Below are positions 28,441 to 43,787 of a DNA stretch of 64,000 nucleotides, piece after piece. Each line of letters begins with the position of its first letter. Within the stretch, counting starts at the first letter, position 1. The DNA lies in assembly GCA_033002965.1 (NCBI GenBank), contig JAURVB010012371.1:62001-126000 (forward strand). Direction: 5' to 3'. The notes beneath the pieces are model-generated. The model made no database searches. It saw nothing but the letters and a program-made list of their open reading frames with translations, and had not been told where the DNA came from. The position numbers and the translations under genes are program-made. Source of the DNA: Piper betle. Taxonomy: Eukaryota; Streptophyta; Magnoliopsida; Piperales; Piperaceae.

Positions 28441-30116
28441 CTACAATAATCAACATGATGATGTCTTGGAAGACAGCAGCAAGTAAAAGGTTATGTATCA
28501 ACTTCCTCTCTAACGATGATCCTTTTCGGAAACAAGAGATAAAATTTAATATGGTGGCATCCTTCATTTTATTGTCATGAGTTTATTCTTCTCCACTATT
28601 GCAAAGTGAAATATGTGATTTACAAAAATGTGGGTACTTCTACCTACTCATGAAAAACTGTTATGTCTGCTATTTCTATTGTAAAATGCTTGCAGCCTGT
28701 TTCTTGTTATTTCTGCTGACAGATATTCCGTTTATGACATTGTACTGCATCGAGTTTTTGCAGAAGGAGAAGGATATTGCTGTTAAACAAAGACGTCTGG
28801 GAGAGCCAATTAGGGAAACCCGTTTTGGGAAAACGGTGCATATGGAATTGCTCTTTACATCGTGATTGCGGTAAAATAGCAATTGGAAGCCTTTCTATAG
28901 TAGTGCAGGTCTTTATTGTCGGTCTTGGAAATATAGGAATCGAACTTGCAAAACGTCTGCGGGGTTTTGGTGTCACCATACTGGCAACAAAGAGAACTTG
29001 GCCAGTCTAAAGGTATAACTCTGAAAACCAGTCAGGATGAGTATCTTAAAATGTTTTTTTTCTTGGTGTTGTATTCATAGTTGGTTTTATTCCTCTCTAA
29101 GTAGAAATGGCATCTTTCCGATATGTGATTCATTGCTTTTAATCTTTGTTAGAAGTAAATAAAAGATGTTCAGCTGAAAATGTCAATTTTGAAGATGGTA
29201 ATGATCTGGTTGATAAGAAGGGAGGTCCAGAACATATGTATGATTTTGCTAAGGAGGCAGATATTGTTGTAACTTGCTTGGCATTGAACGAGGAGACGGT
29301 TAGTTCACCTGGTTAGTTCACCTATTTTCCTTTAACGTGTAAGATCTTTTAATTTTTATATCTGCCAATGAACTTTAGTGTCTTACCATTTTGGTTGGTC
29401 AAATTTTCAGGTGGGACTGGTGAACACAAAATTCTTATCTTCAATAAAGCAGGTACGTGAATGAAGTTTAGTTCTAGCTTATCTAAATATACGTATTTGA
29501 ATAAAAATGAAAAGATTTCAATTATATGCTTGCCAATCATTCTCATGATGAAGTGGAATGATGTCATGATGATCATTTGTAATGTAATTTTGCTAGTTCA
29601 ATCTGTTTTCAGTTGTACAAATATGTGGCTTTGATGATTGGACAGGGTTCTCGGTTGGTAAATATTGCTCGGGGAGGTTTATTAGACTATGACTCCGTTT
29701 CTCATTATCTCGAAATTGATCATTTGGGTGGGTTAGGTATTGATGTGGCTTGGAGGGAACCCTTTGACACAGAAGATCCAATTTTGACTCATCCAAATGT
29801 CCTGATTACTCATCTTGCTGGGGTCACTGAATATGCTTGCAGAACTATGGCAAAGGTCACATTGTAATTCAGCTCCTTAAGATGGGGCTCGGCTGTCTAT
29901 TGAATTGGCATTATTAGGGCAAACTTTAACATATGGAATCATGGGTGCAAACATGTTTACTTGTGTTACTGTTATTCTTTTTTACATATACGCTGTCTGC
30001 AGATTCATAAATTTTTAGCAATTGATAGTAGCTCACACCATGCTTGATATGCAGGTTGTTGGTGATAGTAGCTGCACGCTGGAAAAGAATTGACAGAAAT
30101 TGAATTCCTGAATTGA

Positions 30117-33100
30117 AGAATGTATAAGAGATCGCATGTTTGATAGAAGGAAGCCTTCATGGAGCATCAGAGTTAACTGGTTAGTGCCTCTCGAAATGGC
30201 AAAGGATTTGAAGAAATAAGTGAGGCATGTTGCAGGTACCTGCTGCCTTTTGCTTGCACCTATACATACATTTATGTAGGCTTTTAAGAGTGCTAACATT
30301 CATGAATCAGTTTTTCTGGGAAAAAGAAATTATATAATTAATTCAACAGAAATAAGAATATTCCCAATCTTGATTGAATTCGTGAAAATGAGGGTTGATC
30401 TGTTTCCCTATAAGGGTTATTGAAAGAAATAAATTAGATGAAGTCCTGATGATATTTTGAAGTGAAACGATCTGGGTTTAGATTTGTGGAACTAGTTATC
30501 AAGTTGTGTATCCAATGTGAACAGCTTGCTTTATTCTCATGTATGATCCTTAAAGTGTAATATCTGGAAGATTGGCGTCTAACTGGCCAGCAGATGAAAT
30601 TTCTTCTTGTTTTATGTTTGTTTATATGGGTGTCTGGCTGTTGCATTGCTTCTGATGATAACAACATGCAAAATAAGCTCCCCTTTTCAGTTAGTCATCA
30701 ATGTCTTGAAGTTATATAAATTTCTTGCACACAAAGATATGTAACTATTGCCAGGAATTATATTTGTCATTAACTATTCGACGATGAAAAAACATAAATA
30801 AAAATAAAATGATTTTTTTGTGGCCAAGCTATCAGTGTAGGACAAGAATGACTTTGAATAATATATTAATTAATTTATTTATCAACCATTACTGGCCTCA
30901 AATTTTGAAGACATGACTCGATATCAAAAAGTAATAACCTTAAGTTATCTGGATATACTTTCTAAGATCATATTTAATGTTGTTGTTAATAAAGGAATAT
31001 GCCACCAAATAATTAGATTTTTGTGGTTAGGTAACATCGTTATATTGATTAAATTGGATAAAATCTTTATAGTTCATCATCATATTAATTGTTAGAACAA
31101 ATTAACAACCGTTCTGATATTGGTGAGCGCAATTATGCATGTAAATCATGGCAACTCGCGGTTGCTAGTGTGCATGTGGTACCAAGTGGCCATAGATTTG
31201 AATCAGCCTATGGAACTTCTATTAGAGATCTTTACATCAAATATTTGCAGTAGCCCTTTTTCGTTTTTGATCGCCTTCATTGAAGCGGCCTTCTGCTGGC
31301 TCTGCGGTTTCCTCGCCTGCTGCCACAGATACCTAACAAAGCATTGGAAGAATGACCACTCTAAATCATATATTATATGCATGGTGTTCATATATGAAAT
31401 CTCACCATATATCCCTCATCCTTAAAAAGCTGGAGCGGTGGCCGCAGGCGCCTGGACAGAGTCCTTGGCATTAGGGACGTAACATTAGAGCATGTGGCAG
31501 GTAAGCAGAATTACGGAAGTGCAGACGGTGATCAAGATCAAATCAAGAGATGCATGCTATGCTGCCCATCGAATATGATGACATACCAGCCGAGAAGGCA
31601 GACGTAGAGCGCAAATATATAAGCTAAGATCAAGACTAATGTGACTAGTGAGGAGGCAGCCTGCGGCCATCCTCTGAATGAGAGCGTATCCAATATCCAT
31701 GATCACACTGTCCAATCGGAATAATAATGGTGACGACCCAAAACTTCCTTGCTCTAAATTAATTAATAATTTAATCTTCACTACAATATATATCAGGTGG
31801 ATGTTGAAGATAAACTCCGATTCTAGTTTATCCAAAGTTTTATTTCTTGATAGGGATGACAGCCTTGTAGAAGGGAGTCGGAAGTGGAGAGGTTAATTGT
31901 AGGAGGTATTAGCAGTTCGGGATACATATATATATGAAGGACTTGTCGATAACCCCAAGCTGCAGGAGTCTAATTAATCGTGTACTTACGACTTATAAAA
32001 TCATTGTATTCCGCTCTATTTAGGCTCAAACTTTTGGCTTTACGTTTTGGAGTTTGAAAAAATTCTTGGCTTAAAGTTAATATAACCCAATAAATAAACT
32101 AATGAGCAATATCAGTGTTTTAGATGCATTAGAAATCTATGACTCTATAACATATTAAGTTCGATAATTTTATATATTTTTATTATAGATCTAATTATTA
32201 TTATTATTACTATTAATATCATTATTATCATTATTAATATTTAAAAAATAGTAAAGTGTAATTCTACCCAAAGAATTCTAAAAAAGTTGGTAAACTTTAA
32301 CATACTTATGATAATATTAATTGAATCAAGCTTATTACTTGATTATACATATTTAATTTAGGGTTTATACATATTTAAATTTTCTATTTATTTATTTATT
32401 ATTACTTATCATGAATAAAAAGGTTAGAGCATATATTTTTTGAATTAAAAATATGAAAAGATAATAAATTATATTTAATTATAAAAAATTTACTCAAATT
32501 AAAAATTTAAGTTATTAATACCTGCTTAATTAAGATCATCACTTATTTTTAACATAAAAATAAATTATTTTTAGCGTTTGTGCATAAATAAAGTCTTCAA
32601 ATTAAAATCGATAATTTAAAAAAAGTCAAATCAATATTCATTATTTCTATTCAAAATAATAATTACTATTTTTTTCAAAATAATATTATTTGTTGTCAAT
32701 ATATATAAATAATAATGCATTCCAAACTTACCCATCGTATTGCGCTCGTCTTTGACTAATTAAAATATAATTCAATTTCAAACCGTTCAACTAAGCTAAA
32801 ATAAACTGAACATAAATAGAGAAATACTTCATGTGGAACTGGAGTCCTCACTGCTGATCTCCATTCTGTAGAATCTTTTTGGGTTCAAACCCACAAGAAT
32901 AATAATATCTACCGATATGTTTCATTCTTTTAGAACAATTGTGCTTTTAGGATTTAGCAGATTCATATTTTTTATATCGTTTATATTTAATAATTGTTTG
33001 GAACTTTTAGTAAAAAAATTAGTTTGCCTAAACGAAATTAACATGAGAATATTGAACTTTACTCGAGTTTACCACCTCTTGAAATAACAGCGAATTGATC

Positions 33101-33524
33101 TATATGTGAATCTTTGAGTTAATGATTGATGTTAATATAAATTTTTTCTAAGAATTTTTAATCTCTTTTAGAAACCACAATTTAAGAGAGTAAAATTATA
33201 AAATAAAAAAAGAAGAGAATTTTTCAATATTTTGAACTTTTTCTATTATGATTTATAACAAGTAAACTAATGGTTTACATATTTTGACATACTATAACTC
33301 CAAATCCTATTCTACCCGACATTTATTTTACTCACAATTAATATTGTGTAGAGAGGGAAGATCCCACTTAAATATTAAACAACCATATTACTAACCATGA
33401 AAGTAAAAAGTGAAAATGAAAAATTCACTTATCACTAAAATAACGATACCAGTACCATGGATGGATGAAACAAAAAAAGAAAGGAAAACTTAATAAAAAC
33501 TGCAACAGTACCAGTGCATTTTTT
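30117..33524. other. Intergenic, AT-rich; weak gene traces at 31.2-31.9 kb
   Basis: No firm gene is seen. The stretch from 32.0 to 33.4 kb is very AT-rich with no structure noted beyond simple-sequence runs. Confidence 0.35.
31538..31690 (-). CDS. Possible exon of a small membrane protein
   Basis: A minus-strand frame ending at TGA 31538-31540 reads FRGWPQAASSLVTLVLILAY and continues IFALYVCLLGWYVIIFDG, a convincing membrane segment. It has no start codon in frame, so it would be a 3' exon with an acceptor near 31690. A further polar stretch on the minus strand at about 31,240-31,350 could be an alternative tail. The function is unknown and it may not be expressed. Confidence 0.2.
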   Translation of the reverse strand, partial: DTLSFRGWPQAASSLVTLVLILAYIFALYVCLLGWYVIIFDGQHSMHLLI

Positions 33525-33851
33525 TTAACCATCGTTTGCTGGAATACCAATTTCGGCATCTCGGTCGGCGCCGGCGGCGGTTTCAGGATGGACACGGGAT
33601 GTCATGGAACAGGTCAAGCAGTGTATGCTGGTCAAACACAGGACAAGGCCGAGGATGCTCGACGCTACAGCGAGAGAGAAGAAGACCCAGAAAAGTACGT
33701 GTCCACGCTGCTGCCCCTTCCAAAGGCCTCTGGAGATACACCACAAAGCTATGTAAAACGCATACGCCGCTGCGCAAATGAAAGTAGAGACTGCACCTAA
33801 TATTCCCCCCACTTTTTTCAACCGATCTCCCATCTTCTTCAATAAGTGCAT
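33525..33851 (-). CDS. Putative small two-helix membrane protein
   Basis: Single-exon frame of 108 residues from ATG 33851. A second in-frame ATG at 33833 (MGDRLKKVGG) gives 102 residues and may be the real start. Two hydrophobic segments (about residues 14-39 and 51-76) are separated by a short basic, Gly-rich loop (SRGLWKGQQRGH). The tail is polar and acidic (ADRDAEIGIPANDG). The codon composition is GC-rich compared with the surrounding AT-rich DNA, which favours a real coding sequence. I do not recognise the family. Confidence 0.45.
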   Translation of the reverse strand: MHLLKKMGDRLKKVGGILGAVSTFICAAAYAFYIALWCISRGLWKGQQRGHVLFWVFFSLAVASSILGLVLCLTSIHCLTCSMTSRVHPETAAGADRDAEIGIPANDG

Positions 33852-34041
33852 ATTAATTCGTAATAATAAGTCAAGTACTTACTTTTGTCATCATCCCGTA
33901 AATTTGAGTAGATCTTTAATTTATTATCTGTACTTATCCGTAATCAGTTGGCAATATCTATATATCTCATGTAACAACGAAGTGACAGTATATATAAAAG
34001 ATCTGGTCCCCGTATTTATCACAGAAGTTCATTTTTTGCTT

Positions 34042-34050
<9 letters not shown>

Positions 34051-34088
<38 letters not shown>

Positions 34089-34307
34089 CTGGGCTAGATG
34101 GCCCATTGATTATTTTTCAAAAATGATAACTTAAACCTCTCCTCCCCCAATGACGTGTCAGTTGTGTAGCCATTGATCTGGCGGTGCCCTTAAAAAAAAA
34201 AATTGATGCAACTGCCACCGAAGGGGAAGTTGAGTGGTTTTTTGTTTTTGTTTTTTGTCAAATCTCGCTGTAAAATTAAAATTTGGGGGTAAAAAAGAAA
34301 AACTTTT

Positions 34308-34339
<32 letters not shown>
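34051..34339. repeat. 228-bp segment bounded by two (TA)n microsatellites
   Basis: (TA)n runs at 34051-34082 and 34311-34339 flank a segment with no ORF of interest. Near one boundary, on the minus strand, it has ggtttaa...ttttgaaaaataat, a block also found beside the (TA)n tract at 43.8 kb. It may be a microsatellite-targeting or TA-flanked mobile sequence. Confidence 0.35.
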
Positions 34340-34342
<3 letters not shown>

Positions 34343-35304
34343 AGTTATTTTACACCAGGTACAGAAAATATTTTTTGTGTGCCCTAACATCGAGGCCGTT
34401 TGATTACAAAGGCATGTGATATCACATTTTAAAAGAAGTAGATTTGGGAATTTTTATAAATGGATGGCCGAGTTATGGTTATTATATATATATAAATATA
34501 CATATATATATGATGAAAGAGAAGCTTTTCTTTTAAAAACAGATCATTTAACATGTGATTTGAAGAAAAACCTCACGACTTTAATATTAGATAACTACAG
34601 TATCTTATATATATATGTTCAATTACTTTGCCAACTTTTTTATCAATTACTTTTGATCTTTTGATTGAATATTAATTATATCACATATTTGACAAACTCC
34701 CCAATAAATTCCCAAATATCATGGCACTCGGCAAAGTCGGCAACATTTAACTCCACAGTTTGATGTAAAAAATTTTGTTAATTAATCTTTAATATTTATG
34801 AAGCATCAAATTATGCATGATGACTAGGAAAAATTAATCCAACACAAGTGCATGCTGACGAAAAAAATAATAGTAATAAAACTATGACATCAAACCCGTA
34901 GTTTTGTAGTATGTTGGTATAATATATTTTAAAATAGCCAACCTTAATAAAAATTAATTATATTTAATATATTTTTTATGAAAAATAATATTAAAATAAT
35001 TATTTTTGTGTATAAATTAAGTATGTAGTCTACCCATGTGTTCCACAATGAGTAAAAATAAAATCCACATTTTTCTTATCTTAATAAATAATAAAACAGT
35101 AATTTATTTTTACTTATTGGATATTACATGCTTGAAAATAATTATAATTAATTTGTATACAAATACACGGAAAAGTGGTAAAAAAATTTATAACTATTTA
35201 AAATTTTTATATCATTTATACTTATTTTGTGCTAGAGCCTTACCACTTTTTTAATGGGCTTGGCCTATGCGATTAAATATCAACCTGTCTTGATATTGTC
35301 ACAT
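34340..35304. other. Intergenic, no gene recognised
   Basis: Very AT-rich, with short unsupported ORFs only. Confidence 0.4.
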
Positions 35305-35349
35305 GGCCCACATCGGGGAAGAAGGCCATTTTGTGTGTATTATAATTAT
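35305..35349 (+). promoter_or_regulatory. USE-like plus TATA arrangement, possible snRNA-type Pol III promoter
   Basis: ggcccacatcg at 35305-35315 differs by one base from the plant upstream sequence element RTCCCACATCG. TATAATTAT begins at 35341, leaving 25 bp between them, the spacing used by Pol III snRNA genes such as U6. A T-run at about 35,551-35,557 could terminate a transcript of roughly 180-190 nt. The sequence in between is not U6, U3 or 7SL by eye. Chance occurrence is quite possible. Confidence 0.25.
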
Positions 35350-35758
35350 GTACTTCGCCGAAGACATACCGAATGTAGGCTTCTCCCATTCCTTCAACCT
35401 CTATTATTACCTTCCAAAAAAAGTGAACTAGCATATCGCACACTTCACCCTATAAAAACAAAATTGATGATGGTACAGGGCCTGCCAGAAGCATTTGCAG
35501 CATTTTCAAGTCCCTTAAAAAGGAAATTCAGTTTCTTACTCAAACGGTTATATGATTTTTTTCTTTCTAATCCGTGCTCACAGAAACAATAAATAAGATC
35601 TATTTAACATGCATGTTCCACGCATTCACCCTCTCGGCAGTTCTCCTGGATCATTCAATCATGTCAGATCCCACTGCTAGTTTTACACTACCCCTTTCAG
35701 GGCGTACACTCAATTAAGTGATATCTACACCTTAGAAATGTCAACCGTTCAAGCTTCT

Positions 35759-39986
<4,228 letters not shown>

Positions 39987-40363
39987 TAGAGTAGATGAAG
40001 CCCAGGGAATAGGTGGGTTCGGAGGGGTTTATATGGTTTTTGATTGGGGAGTGAGAGTTGAAGAGGAAGAAGATGATAATCGGGACAAGGAGAGGTGTGT
40101 CGAGAAGGATCGAGGTGGACCGTTTCATGACAACCAGCAGAGGCTGATTTGCGGATTTTCGGCCTTTCCCGATTCATCGGTGGGACCCACCCTCCATGTT
40201 CCCAGGTCATCCACTTACGAGGGTCACCCGATTTGAAGGACAGACGAGATTAAAATTTTACAAGAAAACCTTGTAAATTTTTCATGCTTGAAATAATATA
40301 AGATTAGTCGTGCGTTAAAACAATAAAGTATAAAAGAAAATTCATAAGAGTGTAAATGATAAA
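39987..40363 (-). promoter_or_regulatory. HSP70 5' flank/promoter region
   Basis: This 377 bp region lies between the HSP70 start and a hAT-like MITE. It must hold the leader and core promoter unless the MITE is part of the promoter. No unambiguous TATA box or nGAAnnTTCn heat-shock cluster was found by eye. Confidence 0.4.
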
Positions 40364-40971
40364 TAGGGGTGCTAATTAGCGAGCGAGCGAGCGAGCTCAA
40401 CATGTGTTCAAACTCAGCTCGAATAGTTCGAAACTCGTTTCGAACTCGATTCGAGATCGAACGAGTTTTGGACATACATGTTCGAGTTCGACTCGAATGT
40501 CTTTTATGTGTTCGAGCTTGACTCGAGCTCGAATATAGTTAAACTGTTTAATTTTTGTGAACTCGTTCACCAGCTCGTCCGTTGGCTCAAAACCAGCTCG
40601 ATTAAAAGTCAAAAGTACCTCACTTAACGATCTTGAAGTCATCAAGGTGAATACTTGCCATCTCAACTATCTTGCTTCTTTGTTATTATATTTTATATAT
40701 AAATATAAATAAATAAATAAATAAATATAATATAAAGTAAAGACTATATTATTATATTTTTTTATCGAGTCGAGTTCAAGTCGAACTACGGGTCGAGTTC
40801 GAGTTACAACCGAGTCGAGTCGAGTCGAACACGACCTTGCTCAAGCTCGGCTCGTAAGATTCGAGTTCGAGTCGAGTTCGAGTCAAACATTTAAATGTCG
40901 AGTTTCGAGTCGAGTCAAACCGAGCCGAACGCTAAATGCTCACGAGCTGGCTCGCTCAATTAGCAACCCTA
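40364..40971. mobile_element. hAT-like MITE, copy 3
   Basis: The 608 bp element has termini TAGGGGTGCTAATTAGCG and the complement TAGGGTTGCTAATTGAGCG. Its interior matches copies 1 and 2, including the tacctcactta and caaggtgaatact blocks. The flanking octamers (atgataaa and cgcaggaa) do not match, so it may have lost its target duplication by mutation or recombination. It ends 378 bp upstream of the HSP70 start codon. Confidence 0.85.
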
Positions 40972-41275
40972 CGCAGGAACATCAACATCTTTTTATGCAT
41001 AGTAATTTGTAATATTTCAAAATAGGAAAACTTCCTTAAGAAAAATTTCTTATTCTTTGTATTACTTGTACTATTATTAATATTAATTTAAGTTTATAAA
41101 TACGAGTAATATCAGAATCCAATTATTTTCATATTTGTTTGGTCTAAAGGTTCTCATTCATATATTACTGTCTTCTAATAAAATTTCTTTAAAAAATTGA
41201 ACAATTTAAATAAAAAAATCTTTGGAATAGTTTGAACCTTTTATAAACATCCCAACAAATATTATTAAAATATTT

Positions 41276-41484
41276 ATGGCCCCTACATAAATAAAGAGCT
41301 ATACGGTGGCTACAAAATAGGAATCAGATAGAATATAACATAAGGATATACAAACAAGAACTAAACCCAAATAAAAAGCAAAATAGATTATATTGGTAAG
41401 TAATATTACTCCTAGACTTCCTAATACAATACCCTACCCCAAAAATACTAAAAGAATATCGTGTACTGGTTTGGGTAAACCCAT
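41276..41484 (-). pseudogene. ndhG: Nuclear copy of plastid ndhG (fragment)
   Basis: The minus-strand frame from ATG 41484 reads MGLPKPVHDILLVFLG, a TAG stop, then [14 protein letters not shown] and [20 protein letters not shown], another TAG, then LFIYVGA. This is the N-terminal third of plastid NAD(P)H-quinone oxidoreductase subunit 6 with conserved membrane helices. The two in-frame TAG codons (for the Ser and Gln usual at these sites) show decay after transfer to the nucleus. The family is about 176 residues; only about 70 are present. Confidence 0.8.
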
Positions 41485-42318
41485 TATGTGAAATAGAATA
41501 AAGAATAAAAAGCAAAAATATTTTATGATCCTAATGATTGATTCAGGAAAAGGAGATTGCCCTTTTTTATTATTCTATGTAATACGTTCTTAATGGAATC
41601 TTAATGCGATGTGAATTTATGCAGACACATTCATGCGCCAATCATGCTTTCTTGCCTGAAAGGGTAGTTCGAAATCTTTCAGCAATCCCCAAATCCAAGT
41701 CTGGGCTGTTGGAATAAGTTCGACAGCATATCATGAAATCTTGGCGATCTTTTCTATCTAATGAATGAGGAGTCTGCTTTGATATCATCCACCCTGCACC
41801 CACCCCGCGAGTATATGGTTGAACAGGTAGATTGATACAATAGAAACCACGGGTAAAATGCTCGCTCGTCGCCCAGCAGATAAAGTACATTACATAGTCT
41901 ATTCTAGGTATTGGTGACTTCCCCATCCAGCGACTTTGGCACTAGACATACCCAAAATGGGTATTATCGGGTTGGGTGAATTAGATAATAGACGTTTGTA
42001 GGCATTCGAGCCTTCCCTCTCCTTTCAGGGCCTATCCAAAACAAAACCCAGTACCTCTCGGTCATGAATATTTGAATAAGATGAACCAGCCCCGTGAATA
42101 TCTTTGCTTCGGAATAATTCAAATTAGGCTTGGACAACTAGAATGTGTATTCTCCATATAGGAGATTTTCTAATTGAAAAGATCCATCGACTTGAGACGA
42201 AGAGAAAGGCCTATCTATTTTATTTAGTTATTCAGTTCAACCAATGATTCGTTGGGTTGGAATTGACAAATAGACAATAACAATGTTATTGTCTATTATT
42301 GTCTAATTAACATATAAA
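41485..42318. other. Probable organelle-derived sequence between ndhG and trnQ
   Basis: The base composition is unlike its flanks, with long non-repetitive stretches. I could not assign the segment to a specific plastid or mitochondrial gene. The 94-residue minus-strand ORF at 41642-41926 has no recognised domain. Because ndhG and trnQ are not neighbours in standard plastomes, a junction must lie somewhere in this part. Confidence 0.45.
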
Positions 42319-42390
42319 TGGGGCATGGCCAAGCGGTAAGGCACCGGGTTTTGGTCCCGTTACTCGGAGATTCGAATCCTTTTGTCCCAG
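42319..42390 (+). tRNA. trnQ-UUG: Plastid-type tRNA-Gln (UUG), nuclear copy
   Basis: The 72-nt cloverleaf has acceptor strands TGGGGCA and TGTCCCA, discriminator G, D arm GCCAAGCGGTAAGGC, anticodon TTG at 42351-42353 in the loop TTTTGGT, and T arm around GATTCGAATCC. It matches plastid trnQ-UUG closely, with a few changes. As a nuclear insertion it is probably not used for plastid translation. Internal Pol III boxes are imperfect. Confidence 0.85.
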
Positions 42391-42840
42391 AGCTGTTCCC
42401 TTAGAACAGAAGAAACTTAAAGAACATCCTTTTCTGCATATCTATCAGTGGTGGATACAATGGCATTTTCTTTTCCTTTGGGATTCTAATGATTGTTATA
42501 TATATATTTATAATCCTCTTCGACATTGTTTCTCACAAGGGTAGAAATCGAAATGCCGCGTGGATGAAAGCAAAAACCTTTTTTGTTGGGATGTGGACAT
42601 AAATCAAATAAAGAAAATATTTTTGAAAAGGAGGGCAAATGGACCAGATTAGAACTTGTGACAAAAAAATTTTCTTTCCCCTCCTTCCCTTTCCCTTTTG
42701 CGCATACATTTATTCGTGTGTGTACATTTATTCCTTCCCTTCCCTTTCCCTTTCATTTTCTTCAGCCCAGGGCAAGAAAAGTTTTCTGCCCTAAGCTCTA
42801 ATCTATGTCGTCCTTATGATCAGACGATTTGATGAAAACA
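42391..42840. other. Flank of the plastid insert, then pyrimidine-rich tract
   Basis: The first 150-200 bp may still be plastid-derived. Repeated ccttccctttccc motifs follow at 42,680-42,760. No gene was recognised. Confidence 0.3.
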
Positions 42841-43787
42841 ATATATATATATATATCCTCCACCCCCTCTTTCGCTAACGGCCAGGTTTGGCCACGGCTG
42901 GCTGGGCGGGGGAGGGGGAGCGGGGTAGAGGAGGGAGCTACAGACAGAGGGGGACCAAAAGGGGTGGCGGCCGTGGCAGGACGGCGGGGTCGAGGGGGAG
43001 TGGGGAGGGTGGTGCCTGCGGTGGGGGAGGGGGGAAGCATGGTAAAGGAGGGAGTCACAAGCTGGGTTGAGGGGGGCGGGGAGGGGTGGAAGCCGCAGCA
43101 GGGGAGGGAGGTGGTCGCGGTGGGGGAAGGGGGAGCAGGGTAGGGAGGGAGTTGCGGGCAGCAAGACTCCCTCCTCTACCCCACTCCCCCGCCATGGATG
43201 CCCCTGTTCCCCCTCGACCCTGCCATCCCACCGCAGCACCACCCCTCCCTGCTCCACCTCAACCCCCCCGTCTGCAACTCCCTCCTCTACCCCGCTCCCA
43301 TCCTCCCCCGCTACGGCCGCCACCCCTTCCTACTCCCCCTCCACCCCACCATCCCACAACTGCCGCCACCCCTCCCCGCTCCACCTCAACCCTACCGCCC
43401 GTGACTCCCTCCTCTACCCTATTCCCCCCTCCCTCGCCATGGCCGCCGCCCCTCTCTACTCCCCCTCAACCTCGCCGTCCTGTCATGGCCGCCACCCCTC
43501 ACCTCTCCACCTCGATCTCGCCGCAAGTAGTGGGCAGCTAAACAAGGGCCCCCCCAAACCTGGCCATTGCCGTCAACTTTTTTTGTTGTTGTTGTGCTAC
43601 CGGATCCGGCTACAGTTGGATCTAGTATGGGGGTGGCCAGCACAGCCGCTCGGTGAGTGCCAGTATCAACGAGGGAGGTTTAATTTTTTTTTTTTTTGAA
43701 AATAATAGATCCAAGCCGTCTTTGTAATCGGATGGCCGAGATCAAAGTTTGGGGTAGAAAAAATTTCTACCCCTTAGGTAGGAAATC

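Larger units (their letters stand above)
22907..30116 (+). pseudogene. Broken D-isomer-specific 2-hydroxyacid dehydrogenase (At1g72190-like)
   Basis: Recognisable exons are about 22907-22996, 24623-24767, 27375-27501, 28764-28835, 28909-29012, 29166-29298, 29411-29452, 29646-29855 and 30055-30116. They carry the family's substrate domain (RVLFCGPHTPASQNYTR, IMQFGVGLEG), the dinucleotide-binding loop (FIVGLGNIGIELAKRL), the catalytic Arg context (LVNIARGGLLDY) and the Glu context (GIDVAWREPFD). Lesions include an in-frame TAA four codons after the first ATG, loss of the end of exon 1, a one-base loss near 27438-27441, an in-frame TAA at 29008-29010, a three-base loss removing the Pro before the catalytic His (ITHLAG for the usual TPH), and a frameshifting loss in the last exon. 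The two nonsense codons and multi-base losses go beyond homopolymer error, so I call it a pseudogene. Intron 2 carries an LTR element with a nested MITE. NAD(P)-dependent 2-oxoacid reduction was presumably the ancestral role. Confidence 0.8.

Noticed and set aside
35355..35385. Resemblance of gtacttcgccgaagacat to the 5' end of U6 snRNA
   Set aside because: Similarity stops after about 25 bases, the conserved ACAGAGA core is absent, and the position is upstream of the expected start for the TATA box.
39987..40260. Heat-shock element upstream of HSP70
   Set aside because: No run of alternating GAA/TTC units with correct spacing was found. The family member is the constitutive stromal type, so none is required.
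41642..41926. 94-codon minus-strand ORF in the plastid insert
   Set aside because: No match to a plastid protein I know. Likely a chance frame in rearranged organelle DNA.
42820..43323. Minus-strand ORF of 167 codons, Gly/Pro-rich
   Set aside because: Same fold-back repeat read on the other strand; no domain and no start context.
43067..43699. Plus-strand ORF of 210 codons, Pro/Ser-rich
   Set aside because: It lies wholly in the C-rich minisatellite arm, and both strands and several frames are open. Low-complexity by-product, not a gene.
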